Assembly (NCBI GenBank): GCA_002392745.1
Contig: DGHR01000016.1
Span: 1 to 62,501, forward strand
Direction of reading: 5' to 3'
Origin: Bacteroidales bacterium UBA3843
Lineage (GTDB): Bacteria; Bacteroidota; Bacteroidia; Bacteroidales; Paludibacteraceae
Length of the DNA: 62,501 nt
Notes under the pieces: generated by a model
What the model was told of the DNA's origin: nothing
Database searches by the model: none
The model's input: only the letters and a program-made list of their open reading frames with translations
In this document: positions 16,304 to 24,822 of the stretch, piece by piece
How the letters are laid out: the number at the start of each line of letters is the position of its first letter
How positions within the stretch are numbered: position 1 is the stretch's first letter
Position numbers and translations under genes: made by a program

Positions 16304-17392
16304 TTATAATTGTTTTAAGTTATGCTTTTCCATGATTGTGCCGTTTTGTACGACGAACATACCCGGATTGGCGCGGACAATAGTCTTGAGCGTCACGGGG
16401 TCCATCGTGCATACGTAATCCATATCTATGTGGTGGGTTATGCAGAATTCTTCTATCTCCATCTCACCCGAACCGGTCAGGATATAACATGGGTCGTTTG
16501 CCTCCAGTAGCATTCTGACTTTCTCTATCTGGCTCATGTCTGCTTTCTTCAGGTCGTACATGGTGATGAGTGTTACCGGCTCTTCGGATTCCAGTATGTC
16601 GAATGTGATGTCCTCGAAATCCCTTGTCAGGATTTCAAAATCATGTATAGGTGCTTCGTACCCTTTCTTGATGAGCACAGAGTGTTGGTCCACAAAATGC
16701 CATGTGCTGTCGCCTTTGGGGTAGTTCTCCAGCGTGAACTCCTGTTGCACGCCGTCTTTTTCGTAAATCAGCGTCGTCTCATACACATCCGGTTCCGCGT
16801 CTTCGGGAACTTCCATCAGGGTGGGGATGTGATTGCCGATTTTATAGGGCCGGAAATCTATCAGCGGCAAATGATGATACGTGTATCCCATCAGCCCGAA
16901 ACTCAATCCAACACCGACGATTGCAATACATAGTTCGGCCTGCCAGCTGAAGGTCTGCGGTATCGCTTTGCGGCAGACAAGCAGGATGATTACCAGTGAC
17001 AGCAGTATGATATTCTTCCAGAACGTCTGCCAGTTGGTGAGCACCAGCGCATCGCCGAAACAACCGCAGTCGCTCACGGGGTTCGTCCGCGCAATCCACA
17101 GCGTCAGCGGCGTCATGAAGAGGTAGAACGCCAGGCTGAGCCAACTGGTCCATTGCGTACGCACGTTGAAAAGGAGACATACGCCCAGCACACATTCGGC
17201 GGCTATCAGAGCGACGGCACCGAACTCCGCCAACGGCAGCAGGTCGGTAAAGAAACCGCCGAACGCCTTGAGATAATCTTCTATCTTGTACACCGTCCCC
17301 AGCGGGTCGATGGCTTTGACAGTTCCCGAGAAAATGAACGTGATTGCCAGCAATGTGCGGCTGACGGAGCCTATGATATGTTTAGCTTTCAT
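16304..17392 (-). CDS. BT_3928-like membrane protein (DoxX/MauE-type N-terminus)
   Basis: A 362-residue protein. The N-terminal half has about four membrane segments of the DoxX/MauE kind (LLAITFIFSGTVKAIDPLGT at the start; SDCGCFGDALVLT contains a Cys pair). The C-terminal half is a soluble domain with thioredoxin-fold character but no obvious CxxC. The family is known in Bacteroidales as BT_3928 and usually lies beside a DUF1599 gene and tpiA, exactly as here. Function is unknown; the Cys-containing loop suggests redox or thiol chemistry. It overlaps the DUF1599 gene by 11 nt. Confidence 0.88.
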   Translation of the reverse strand: MKAKHIIGSVSRTLLAITFIFSGTVKAIDPLGTVYKIEDYLKAFGGFFTDLLPLAEFGAVALIAAECVLGVCLLFNVRTQWTSWLSLAFYLFMTPLTLWIARTNPVSDCGCFGDALVLTNWQTFWKNIILLSLVIILLVCRKAIPQTFSWQAELCIAIVGVGLSFGLMGYTYHHLPLIDFRPYKIGNHIPTLMEVPEDAEPDVYETTLIYEKDGVQQEFTLENYPKGDSTWHFVDQHSVLIKKGYEAPIHDFEILTRDFEDITFDILESEEPVTLITMYDLKKADMSQIEKVRMLLEANDPCYILTGSGEMEIEEFCITHHIDMDYVCTMDPVTLKTIVRANPGMFVVQNGTIMEKHNLKQL

Positions 17393-17918
17393 AATGAATC
17401 AAGTCAAAGATAGCGTAGTTGATAATATCGAAATAATTACCCTCCACACCTTCGGATGCAATGGTTTTTCCGTCGTGGTCCAGGATCGTCTTGATGCGAA
17501 TGATCTTCGCCAGTATCATATCTATAATACCTTCTTTGGACATCTCGCGCCATGCCTCTCCGTAGTCGTGGTTCTTGCGGAGCATCAGTTCTTTGGCCTC
17601 AGCCAATATCTGGTCGTATAGTGCAGTGGCTTGTTCGCTGCTCATGTCAATAGAGTCTGCGTAGCCGTGACGCGACTGAATGATAGCCGTTACGCCATAA
17701 TTGACGATAGCTCGCAGGTTGCCGGGTATGTCATCCCCCACCAGGCTGATGCCGGTTGTCTGGACCTGGCGGATATTGCACACCTTGATGTACAACTGGT
17801 CCGTAATTCCATGCAGACGGAAAATCCTCCATGAGGGGCCGTAATCCTGCATCTTGTCCACAAAGATGGCGCGGCATTGCGCGGTGACTTGGTCAAATTG
17901 TGTATTCGTATCTGCCAT
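17382..17918 (-). CDS. DUF1599 protein
   Basis: A 178-residue cytosolic protein built of two similar halves: about 9-75 (CRAIFVDKMQDYGPSWRIFR) and 100-175 (AKELMLRKNHDYGEAWREMS). Each half carries the K-x-x-D/H-Y-G-x-x-W-R pattern of DUF1599. Biochemical function is not known. The order DUF1599, BT_3928-like, tpiA is conserved in Bacteroidales. It follows hisS by only 6 nt, so it is in the same transcript. Confidence 0.92.
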   Translation of the reverse strand: MADTNTQFDQVTAQCRAIFVDKMQDYGPSWRIFRLHGITDQLYIKVCNIRQVQTTGISLVGDDIPGNLRAIVNYGVTAIIQSRHGYADSIDMSSEQATALYDQILAEAKELMLRKNHDYGEAWREMSKEGIIDMILAKIIRIKTILDHDGKTIASEGVEGNYFDIINYAIFDLIHYES

Positions 17919-17920
17919 AA

Positions 17921-17952
17921 CGGTTTAACAGTTTAACGATTTAACGAGTTCG
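17921..17952. repeat. Octamer array at the hisS 3' end
   Basis: Units of period 8 (CGGTTTAA, CAGTTTAA, CGATTTAA, CGAG) span the DUF1599-hisS junction and encode the last residues of HisS (KSLNC and stop), so the array has become part of the coding sequence. Confidence 0.8.
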
Positions 17953-19244
17953 GAGAACTCTACTAACTTCTGTTCGCCTGATGCCATGTTTTTGAGCATT
18001 GCTTTCTGTTGCGCCATCTCGTCTCCGCCTATGATGGCGACAAACGGGATTTGTTTCTGGTCGGCGTAGGCCATTTGTTTTTTCATCTTCGTGGGCTCGG
18101 GATAGACCTCAACGGCACAGCCTTTTGCCCGCAGTTCTTTAGCCCAGCGGAGGGCATAGCGCAGTTCGTCTTGCCCGAAAGTGGCGAAGAGGAGTTGTGT
18201 GGACGACTGGAGCGTATGCGGGAACAGGTCGAGTTCGGTCAGCACGTCATAGATACGGTCGGCTCCGAACGAGATTCCTACGCCGGAAACGTTCGGCAGT
18301 CCGAATATGCCGGTCAGGTTGTCGTAGCGTCCGCCTCCGGTGATGGAACCGATTTGTGCGTCCAAGGCTTTGACCTCGAAGATGGCTCCGGTGTAGTAAT
18401 TGAGTCCGCGCGCAAGGCACAGGTCCAACTCGATATTCAGTTGTACACCGGCAGCTTCTATCAGCGCAAAGACCTCCTCCATCTCCGCAACGCCTTTCTG
18501 TCCGATTGCGCTGGAAGAGAGAAATTCTTTTAACGAGGCTAATTTGTCCTGGTTTTTGATTCCTGATTCTTGATTCAGTATCGGCTGCAATGCTTGAACC
18601 GCTTCTTCGCTGAGTCCGCGTTCTTTCAGTTCCGCGTTGACGGCCTCCACTCCTATCTTGTCCAGTTTGTCGATGGCAACGGTGATGTCGATGATTTTGT
18701 CCGGTGCACAGATGACTTCTGCAATACCCGCCAGGATCTTGCGGTTGTTGATGTGCAGGCAAACGCGTATGCCCAGACGGCGGTACACTTCCTCTACTAT
18801 TTGAATCAGTTCCAGTTCGCCAATCAGGCTGTCACTGCCTATTACATCCACATCGCATTGATAGAACTCGCGGTAACGCCCTTTCTGCGGGCGGTCGGCA
18901 CGCCATACAGGCTGGATTTGGAATCGCTTGAAGGGGAAGGATATTTCCTCCCTGTGTTGTACCACATAGCGGGCAAAAGGAACTGTCAGGTCATAACGCA
19001 GACCTTTCTCCGGCGCGAGCGAGGCTTTCTCACCGCTGTTCTGAATGCGGAAAAGCAGTTTGTCGCCTTCTTCGCCGTATTTGCCCATCAGCGTGCTGAT
19101 GTTTTCCATCGCCGGTGTTTCTATTTGCTGGAAACCGTAGAGGGCGAACACAGAACGGATGGTGTTGAAGATATAATTACGGCGCGCCATTTCTACTTGT
19201 CCGAAATCGCGCGTACCTTTGGGGATATTTGGTTTTTGTGCCAT
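17925..19244 (-). CDS. hisS: Histidyl-tRNA synthetase
   Basis: A 439-residue class II synthetase that charges tRNA-His. Visible are motif 2 (FQIQPVWRADRPQKGRYREFYQC without the last residues), the histidine motif LARGLNYYTG with GGGRYDNL, and the C-terminal anticodon-binding domain (VEVYPEPTKMKKQMAYADQ). Two short repeats affect it: a 21-nt heptamer array (18556-18576) encodes about residues 224-230 (QESGIKN) in the insertion domain, and an octamer array forms the last five residues and the stop. Neither touches known catalytic residues. Confidence 0.97.
   Translation of the reverse strand: MAQKPNIPKGTRDFGQVEMARRNYIFNTIRSVFALYGFQQIETPAMENISTLMGKYGEEGDKLLFRIQNSGEKASLAPEKGLRYDLTVPFARYVVQHREEISFPFKRFQIQPVWRADRPQKGRYREFYQCDVDVIGSDSLIGELELIQIVEEVYRRLGIRVCLHINNRKILAGIAEVICAPDKIIDITVAIDKLDKIGVEAVNAELKERGLSEEAVQALQPILNQESGIKNQDKLASLKEFLSSSAIGQKGVAEMEEVFALIEAAGVQLNIELDLCLARGLNYYTGAIFEVKALDAQIGSITGGGRYDNLTGIFGLPNVSGVGISFGADRIYDVLTELDLFPHTLQSSTQLLFATFGQDELRYALRWAKELRAKGCAVEVYPEPTKMKKQMAYADQKQIPFVAIIGGDEMAQQKAMLKNMASGEQKLVEFSELVKSLNC
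18556..18576 (-). repeat. In-frame heptamer repeat inside hisS
   Basis: Three 7-nt units occur on the plus strand (TTGATTC, CTGATTC, TTGATTC). The total of 21 nt equals seven codons, so the frame is kept. Confidence 0.8.
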
Positions 19245-19289
19245 AGCGTATGGTTGTTTATGGTAGGGTGCCGAATGGCTATCCGGTGG

Positions 19290-20546
19290 TTAGTGATTAA
19301 ACAGTTCTTTGAAAATAATACTTGTTGCTCCGGTCTCCGAGCGGACATATTCGGCGGCTTTCTCTCCTATCTCCTGATGTCGGGTCAGCGCGGTCTGCAG
19401 TGCCAGTTCCAGTTCGTGCTGGTTCTTGATGGAGCGTGCGGCTCCTGCGTCAATCAGTCCCTTCGCTTCGCGGAAATGCCGGTAGTTGGGCCCGAAAATC
19501 ACAGGTATGCCGTATACGGCAGCCTCGATGGTGTTGTGGATGCCGACTCCGAAGCCTCCGCCGATGTAGCTCACCTGGCCGAAACGGTAAACGGAAGACA
19601 AGAGACCGATGGTGTCTATCAGCAAGACGGAAGGGCTGAACTCCCGTTTGTCTTCGCGCTGGATGAGCGGGAGATGTTCTTGGGAGGCCAGTGTGGAATA
19701 ACGCACCATTCGTCCTTTGAATAGGTTGAATATAAAATGCAGGTGCTCCGGGTCGGTCTCGTGCGGGACCAGAATGAGTTTGGCGCCTTCGATGCCAGTC
19801 ATGGCTCGGCAGAGCAGTTCCTCGTCTTTCGGCCATGTACTACCGGCAACGATGACGTTCCGGCAGCCGTTGACGAACCACTCGACGGGCCTCAGCTTCT
19901 CCGCCACGCTGTCGCCGCTGATACTCTCCATTACTTGCGCTACGCGGTCAAAACGGGTATCGCCTGCTACACTGCATTGCGCAATACCATGGGTCTGCAG
20001 CAACTGGAGCGAAGCCTCGTCCTGCACGTAGATATGCGTGAAACAGTCCAGCAGCTTCAATGCTGCTTTGCCGTACCAACGGAAAAACCGCTGGGTCGGA
20101 CGGAAAATAGCCGAGATGGAGTAGGTGGGGATTCCGCGTTTCTTCAGTTCGCGCAGATAGGCGGGCCAGAACTCGTATTTGACGAAAATAGCCATTGCCG
20201 GCTGCAACGCGTCCAGAAACAGACGTGCATTGCGGCGTGTGGCGAACGGCAGGTAGAACACACCGTCCACTTGGCTGTAGTTCTTGCGCAGTTCGTATCC
20301 GGAGGGACTGAAGAATGTGACAACAATCTTGGTGTGCGGATGCTCGCGGCGGAGACGTTCTATGAGCGGACGGGCCTGCTCAAACTCGCCTACCGAAGCG
20401 GCGTGAATCCACACGCATCCTTTCAGCCCGCTCCACTGGCCGTCATGCCCCATCCGCAGACTTGCCTTCTGACCGTTGACAAGCAGACGGGCTTTCCGGT
20501 GACCGAAAAGGGCGGCTATTCGTATTAGCAAAAAATATAGGTACAT
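19290..20546 (-). CDS. waaA: 3-deoxy-D-manno-octulosonic acid (Kdo) transferase
   Basis: About 418 residues from the ATG at 20546, which follows the promoter box; an upstream in-frame codon at 20603 lies upstream of that box. The enzyme transfers Kdo to the lipid A precursor at the inner membrane. It begins with a membrane anchor (MYLYFLLIRIAALFGHRKAR), then a GT-B fold with WIHAASVGEFEQARPLIERL, VTFFSPSGYELRKNY, and the C-terminal FGPNYRHFREAKGLIDAGAA. Length and motifs fit WaaA/KdtA. Confidence 0.95.
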   Translation of the reverse strand: MYLYFLLIRIAALFGHRKARLLVNGQKASLRMGHDGQWSGLKGCVWIHAASVGEFEQARPLIERLRREHPHTKIVVTFFSPSGYELRKNYSQVDGVFYLPFATRRNARLFLDALQPAMAIFVKYEFWPAYLRELKKRGIPTYSISAIFRPTQRFFRWYGKAALKLLDCFTHIYVQDEASLQLLQTHGIAQCSVAGDTRFDRVAQVMESISGDSVAEKLRPVEWFVNGCRNVIVAGSTWPKDEELLCRAMTGIEGAKLILVPHETDPEHLHFIFNLFKGRMVRYSTLASQEHLPLIQREDKREFSPSVLLIDTIGLLSSVYRFGQVSYIGGGFGVGIHNTIEAAVYGIPVIFGPNYRHFREAKGLIDAGAARSIKNQHELELALQTALTRHQEIGEKAAEYVRSETGATSIIFKELFNH

Positions 20547-20580
20547 GTCTATGCAAGCGCACTCGCGCGTAAATCGGCTA

Positions 20581-20588
20581 CAAAGGTA
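20581..20588 (-). promoter_or_regulatory. -7 box of waaA (TACCTTTG)
   Basis: The minus strand reads TACCTTTG, with a TTG about 20 nt upstream as the -33 element. This is the Bacteroidetes housekeeping promoter form. The start codon is about 35 nt downstream. Confidence 0.8.
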
Positions 20589-20840
20589 CAACAAAAATTG
20601 CACATACGCAAGAATTTAATGCGGAATTTTAGAAAAAGTAGAGTAAACTCTACGTTTTTTAGGAATAGATGGCAGGTGCTATGCGTGCATAAGTGCGTAT
20701 GTATCGCAAGATGCGGCAGTGTATCTACGGGATGGAAAAGCCAATTGACTTTTGGCCTCGAAAAGGGAAAGCGGTTGCGGAGACCAAGCCGGCCGAGATA
20801 AAACAGCACCAAGGCAGATCTCCGAAGGTACGACAAAGAA

Positions 20841-20874
20841 AAAATGCCACCCAAACTGTTTGAGTGACATTTTT
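20841..20874 (-). terminator. Terminator of the small exported protein gene
   Basis: On the minus strand ATGTCACTC-AAACAGTTT-GGGTGGCAT forms a stem with G-U pairs and is followed by TTTTTTC, about 50 nt after the stop at 20927. Confidence 0.85.
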
Positions 20875-20926
20875 CTTGTCATTTGCGCTGTTGGGTCCGT
20901 CGGACCGTGTGTGCTGATACGCTTGG

Positions 20927-21514
20927 TTATTTTTTCTTCTTTTGTTGCGCTGCGGCTTTCTTGTCCGGGATGGTGTAGCGTACGCCGAGGTTGATAGTCC
21001 AGTCGAACGTATGGAAGGCGCCTACTCCTGCGCCGGCATTGCCCAGAACGCAGCCATACCCGGGACGGAAGTCGAACGAAAATGCGATAGGAGCATTCTT
21101 CATCTTGGCGTCAATACCCGCTGCGGCTCCGAAACCTATGATACCTCCTGCAGCACCCAAATCAATATAGCCGCCTTTGAGTTGACCGCCTACGAAATAA
21201 TCCAGACGGATGCCCTGACCTTCGGCACACTGGGCCTGATAAGCCAGTACAAGATTGTTCACTGCACCTATGGTAGGTACACTGAAACCGTCTCCGGCTG
21301 CTGCCCAGCTGCCCAGATAACCGAACTCCTCGATAACCGTAAAATGGTCGGTCACCATTTTCTTGAACTGTAAGCCGATACCCGAGCCGCCAACCATACC
21401 GATACTCATGTCGTAGGCTTTCCCGGATTTCGCTGCTTGCTTACTGTTGTTCGCAGCATAAATGCTGCCGGATGCTACCATTGCAGCCACTAAAATTGTC
21501 AGAATCTTTTTCAT
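20927..21514 (-). CDS. Small exported protein, possible outer-membrane barrel
   Basis: A 195-residue protein with a clear signal peptide (MKKILTILVAAMVASGSIYA). The mature part is glycine- and alanine-rich with alternating hydrophobic stretches (SIGMVGGSGIGLQF; GGYIDLGAAGGIIGFGAAAG; WTINLGVRYTIPDKK) and a basic tail AAAQQKKKK. The alternating pattern and the Gly/aromatic content suggest a small beta-barrel. No family was recognised. It has its own promoter (21628-21635) and terminator, so it is a single-gene unit. Confidence 0.75.
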   Translation of the reverse strand: MKKILTILVAAMVASGSIYAANNSKQAAKSGKAYDMSIGMVGGSGIGLQFKKMVTDHFTVIEEFGYLGSWAAAGDGFSVPTIGAVNNLVLAYQAQCAEGQGIRLDYFVGGQLKGGYIDLGAAGGIIGFGAAAGIDAKMKNAPIAFSFDFRPGYGCVLGNAGAGVGAFHTFDWTINLGVRYTIPDKKAAAQQKKKK

Positions 21515-21552
21515 AAATTGAACAGATTAAATTTCTGGAGCTTCGGCTTTGT

Positions 21553-21584
21553 CAAGTAGTGTAAGCCCGCTTACACTCGACTTG
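21553..21584 (-). repeat. Nested hairpin in the leader of the small exported protein gene
   Basis: AGTGTAAGC/GCTTACACT forms a perfect 9-bp stem with a 2-nt gap (21558-21577), flanked by CAAGT/ACTTG. It lies between the promoter and the start codon at 21514. Confidence 0.75.
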
Positions 21585-21627
21585 CACGAACCTTCATGAT
21601 TTTTGTGTTAATAATTGAATCAGCGTA

Positions 21628-21635
21628 CAAAAGTA
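21628..21635 (-). promoter_or_regulatory. -7 box (TACTTTTG) of the small exported protein gene
   Basis: The minus strand has TACTTTTG. A clean -33 element at standard spacing is not obvious. The leader would be about 105 nt and includes the nested hairpin. Confidence 0.55.
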
Positions 21636-21889
21636 CTGCTTTTTTTGTAAAAAGCATTCGCAATTCGTAAAAAAGCATTCGCAATTCGTAAAAATCTTTG
21701 TTCCCGCCTTGCTCCGTCTCCTTGCAATCAGAGCCGGATACCTTTCTTTTTCGCTCCAAGCACACAATATATCAGTATTATATACTATGTATATAATACC
21801 AACGTTTTAATGTCGTAGAATTAGTGCGTCGTTAGTGCGCGATAAGTGCGCGGTAAGTGCGTCATTATTAGACTTTAATAGAGGGGAAA

Positions 21890-22972
21890 TCAGTGTCTGC
21901 TGCTACTCCGCCACTGCAATGGAGTCATGCCCGTCTGCTCTTTGAAGACTCGGTAGAACGTTTGTGTGTTGTTGAACCCGCATTGGGCGATAGTGTCCGC
22001 TATCGCCGCCTTGTCCGAGGGATGGTCCGGCGAGAGAAGCAGGCGTTTGGCCTCGGTTATGCGCAGACGGTTGATGTATGTGGAAAAATTAATACCGTAT
22101 GCTCTGTTGATGGCTGCGGAGATGTACGAGCGGTTGGTGCCGACCAAGGCGCATGCGTCTGCAATGGTCAGGTCGCTGCGGAGGTATATTTTCTCGTCTC
22201 GCATCTTCTCCTCCAGTTTTACAAGAATAACATCTGCCTCGTCTGATTGAGGCGGAAGGGGCTTCTCCGGTTCCCTATCGCCGCTCTCTTCCAAACCCTT
22301 GACGGGGTCGGGAAGTACAAACCCTGCATAGCCCAGCGCATATAATAATCCGCTCATCAGTACAGAGGGGAGTGCCACCCACTCTGTATCGGCAAAACGC
22401 TCTCTGCCCAGCAGATTCCATACGGCGGAGAACAGTGCCGTGCAGCCGAATAGCCAGAGAAGCACCCGCAGGGTCTGCAATTGTGCGGAGCGGTCGTCGG
22501 TGAAGAAGTCGTCCAGACGGTTGACCAGACTGCGGATGACACGGCTCCCGGCAAACCACACATAGAAGACCTGCAGCATGAAACAGACGCGTGCAAACAG
22601 ATAGAAATAGTGTTGCGCCTCTTCCCAACCGCAGATGAAGCAAACGGGGTATGCGATGGCGATGATGCCGGCAGGGATAAGTGTCTGCAGGGGTAAATGT
22701 GCAGTACGGAGCGATGTGTGGTGAAGCGCCGTCAGATAGATGAGGAATAACGGATACACAGAGAGGTTCATCACGCCATACAGCGTCTCCAACCATGGAG
22801 AGCGAATGCCCGAAAAATACAACCAGTGGCACGTGTACAACACCGCTGCAGCTCCGAAAAACAGACCCAGGATACGTTTCCCCGGATAACTGCTGCGCCA
22901 CGCACCCAAGAGACCTGCCAGCCAAAACCAGCAGACAAGCATCGGCAGTATTATGATTAGCGAATGGAGCAT
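21890..22972 (-). CDS. Membrane-anchored AraC-family transcriptional regulator
   Basis: About 360 residues from the ATG at 22972, chosen because a -7 box (22981-22988) lies directly upstream; an in-frame ATG at 23011 would be upstream of that box. The N-terminal two thirds carry about six to seven membrane segments (LIIILPMLVCWFWLAGLLGA; WLFGCTALFSAVWNLLG). The C-terminal 100 residues form the AraC DNA-binding domain (LTIADACALVGTNRSYISAA; ADTIAQCGFNNTQTFYRVFK). It probably senses a membrane or lipid-phase signal. It is divergent from tsaD with overlapping promoters. Confidence 0.92.
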   Translation of the reverse strand: MLHSLIIILPMLVCWFWLAGLLGAWRSSYPGKRILGLFFGAAAVLYTCHWLYFSGIRSPWLETLYGVMNLSVYPLFLIYLTALHHTSLRTAHLPLQTLIPAGIIAIAYPVCFICGWEEAQHYFYLFARVCFMLQVFYVWFAGSRVIRSLVNRLDDFFTDDRSAQLQTLRVLLWLFGCTALFSAVWNLLGRERFADTEWVALPSVLMSGLLYALGYAGFVLPDPVKGLEESGDREPEKPLPPQSDEADVILVKLEEKMRDEKIYLRSDLTIADACALVGTNRSYISAAINRAYGINFSTYINRLRITEAKRLLLSPDHPSDKAAIADTIAQCGFNNTQTFYRVFKEQTGMTPLQWRSSSRH

Positions 22973-22980
22973 TTCGGCTG

Positions 22981-23028
22981 CAAAGATATATAAAAATTTG
23001 CGTATGTCCAAAAAAAACTGTAATTTTG
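22981..23028. promoter_or_regulatory. Divergent promoters of the AraC gene and tsaD
   Basis: The minus strand has TATCTTTG (22981-22988) and the plus strand has TAATTTTG (23021-23028). Start codons lie only about 9 nt beyond each box (22972 and 23038), so both mRNAs should be nearly leaderless. The two promoters share the 32 bp between the boxes. Confidence 0.75.
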
Positions 23029-23037
23029 CAGCCGATT

Positions 23038-24126
23038 ATGGAAAAAACAGTTATTTTGGCGATAGAGTCCAGTTGTGACGACACCTCCGCGGCTGTGATC
23101 GTGGACGGAGTGTTGCGTAGCAACGTGATCGCGAGTCAGAAAGTGCATGAGGAATATGGAGGCGTCGTGCCGGAGTTGGCCAGCCGCGCCCATCAGCAGA
23201 ATATTGTGCCGGTGGTGGATACGGCTTTGAGGCGTGCCGGAGTGACGGCTTCAGACTTGTCCGCCATTGCTTTTACGCGCGGACCGGGACTGCTCGGTTC
23301 GTTGTTGGTAGGTACGTCTTTTGCCAAGGGATTGGCGCTGGCGCAATCCATACCGCTGATAGATGTCAACCACCTTCAGGGACATATCATGGCGCATTTC
23401 GTGGAGCCATCCGAAGAACTGAAAGCCGCTACGCCCTCGCTTCAGCCTTTTGCGGGAGAACCTCTCCCGCATCCCTCTTTCCCCTTCCTGTGCCTGCTGG
23501 TCAGCGGTGGAAACAGCCAGATTGTGCTCGTCAAGGCATACAACGACATGCAGATTATAGGTCAGACGATAGACGATGCGGCGGGCGAGGCTTTCGACAA
23601 GTGTGCCAAAGTGCTCGGGCTGCCGTATCCCGGAGGGCCTTGGATCGACAAACTGGCCAAACAGGGTGATCCTGCCAAATATCCGTTTGCCAAACCGAAT
23701 ATCGCGGGCTACGACTATTCGTTCTCGGGATTGAAGACCTCGTTCCTCTATACGCTGCGCGACATGCTCAAGGAGTATGGCGTTGAAACGATAGACGCAT
23801 TGGCAGAACAGGTTCCCAACCTGCGTGAAGACATGTGCGCATCGCTTCAGGCAACGGTGGTGGATATACTGATGCGCAAACTGCGCAAAGCGGCCAAGGA
23901 ATTGGGAATAGATCAGGTGGCAGTGGCTGGTGGCGTGAGTGCCAATAGCGCTTTGCGTCAGGCATTCATTGACTACGGAAAACGCTATCGGGCGAAAGTG
24001 TTCATACCGCCTTTCTCCTTTACTACCGACAATGCGGCTATGATTTGCCAGGCAGGATACTTCAAATATCTGGACGGCGATTTCTGCGCCATAGACGAGG
24101 TGCCTTACGCCAAAACCCAAATCTGA
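23038..24126 (+). CDS. tsaD: tRNA N6-threonylcarbamoyladenosine synthase subunit TsaD
   Basis: About 362 residues from the ATG at 23038. It acts with TsaB/TsaE to make t6A37 in ANN-decoding tRNAs. It has LAIESSCDDTSAAVI at the start, metal-binding HLQGHIMAHF, the ATP-binding LVSGGNSQIVLV, and YSFSGLKTSF and GGVSANSALR towards the end. Residues about 126-145 between the metal-binding helix and the next strand are longer than usual and include a palindromic DNA segment (23452-23470, GCGGGAGA-ACC-TCTCCCGC), which looks like an insertion. Confidence 0.96.
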   Translation: MEKTVILAIESSCDDTSAAVIVDGVLRSNVIASQKVHEEYGGVVPELASRAHQQNIVPVVDTALRRAGVTASDLSAIAFTRGPGLLGSLLVGTSFAKGLALAQSIPLIDVNHLQGHIMAHFVEPSEELKAATPSLQPFAGEPLPHPSFPFLCLLVSGGNSQIVLVKAYNDMQIIGQTIDDAAGEAFDKCAKVLGLPYPGGPWIDKLAKQGDPAKYPFAKPNIAGYDYSFSGLKTSFLYTLRDMLKEYGVETIDALAEQVPNLREDMCASLQATVVDILMRKLRKAAKELGIDQVAVAGGVSANSALRQAFIDYGKRYRAKVFIPPFSFTTDNAAMICQAGYFKYLDGDFCAIDEVPYAKTQI

Positions 24127-24133
24127 ATACCCA

Positions 24134-24217
24134 ATGACCAAATGGTACATGGTAAATGCCCAATGACCAAATGGTACAGGGTGAATGCCCGAATGGAAAA
24201 TGATCAAATGGTAAATA
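24134..24217 (+). repeat. AATGACCAAATGG repeat before the exosortase gene
   Basis: About four degenerate copies of an AATGACCAAATGGTA-like unit lie in the tsaD-exosortase junction and supply several in-frame ATGs. The same unit occurs inside the aldo/keto reductase gene at 7454-7490. Confidence 0.75.
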
Positions 24218-24822
24218 TCAAAAGCGCTTTGCGACCATACGCGGATGTCATCATTTTTATGGTGACGTTGTTGGTGGTCAATTATGCGTGGAAATATACG
24301 GTGATGGGCGACGAGGACGGTTCTGCGGTAACTTGGTTCGGTCTGGACATCACTGCGCCGTTCGAATGGATGGCATGCCATGTGGCGGCGGTGGTCTATG
24401 AACTGGTGGCACTCTTCCGGGACACGGCCTATATGACCGGAGAGCATACCATCCGCTTTCAATCGGGCAACGCCACCACCATTATCTGGGGATGCACCGC
24501 ACTGAAGCAGTCATTTATCTGGTTTTGGCTCATACTGACTGTCCGCAGCGCAGGAAACAGCCGCCTGTGGCTCCATAAACTATGGTTCATCCCTTTGGGA
24601 TGGCTGGTGTGCTATCTGTTTAATATCCTGCGGATTTTCCTCATAGCACTGGTTATCGAGCATCATCCGGAATATTTCCATCTGCTGCACGATTATATCT
24701 TCAAATACCTGTTCTACGGGATTTTGTTTCTCTTGTGGGTGTGGTTCGTCGAGGGGATACGCGGTACTACTCCTTCGGCTGACTCTGTATCTTCTCCAAC
24801 CAACCCATCACCCGGCGTTTGA
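24193..24822 (+). CDS. Exosortase/archaeosortase family protein
   Basis: About 209 residues, with about six membrane segments. The three signature residues of the family are visible: Cys in IIWGCTALKQ, Arg in LFNILRIFL, and His in LLHDYIFKY. Exosortases cleave and process C-terminal sorting signals at the membrane. No candidate substrate gene lies next to it. The start is uncertain because upstream ATGs at 24142, 24193 and 24208 lie in a short repeat. Its 3' end overlaps the convergent antiporter gene by 56 nt. It follows tsaD and may share its transcript. Confidence 0.85.
   Translation: MENDQMVNIKSALRPYADVIIFMVTLLVVNYAWKYTVMGDEDGSAVTWFGLDITAPFEWMACHVAAVVYELVALFRDTAYMTGEHTIRFQSGNATTIIWGCTALKQSFIWFWLILTVRSAGNSRLWLHKLWFIPLGWLVCYLFNILRIFLIALVIEHHPEYFHLLHDYIFKYLFYGILFLLWVWFVEGIRGTTPSADSVSSPTNPSPGV

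Larger units (their letters stand above)
20547..20926. other. 380-bp intergenic stretch
   Basis: It holds the waaA promoter (20581-20588) and the terminator of the next minus-strand gene (20841-20874). I see no gene in the AT-rich part between them. Confidence 0.7.
21515..21889. other. 375-bp intergenic stretch with hairpin and repeat
   Basis: It contains a nested hairpin (21553-21584), a promoter box (21628-21635) and a 21-nt direct repeat GTAAAAAAGCATTCGCAATTC (two units and a partial one, 21647-21697) just upstream of the box. No gene is seen. Confidence 0.65.

Noticed and set aside
23251..24462. 403-codon minus-strand frame antisense to tsaD and the exosortase gene
   Set aside because: It crosses two clearly recognised genes on the plus strand and has no own motifs.
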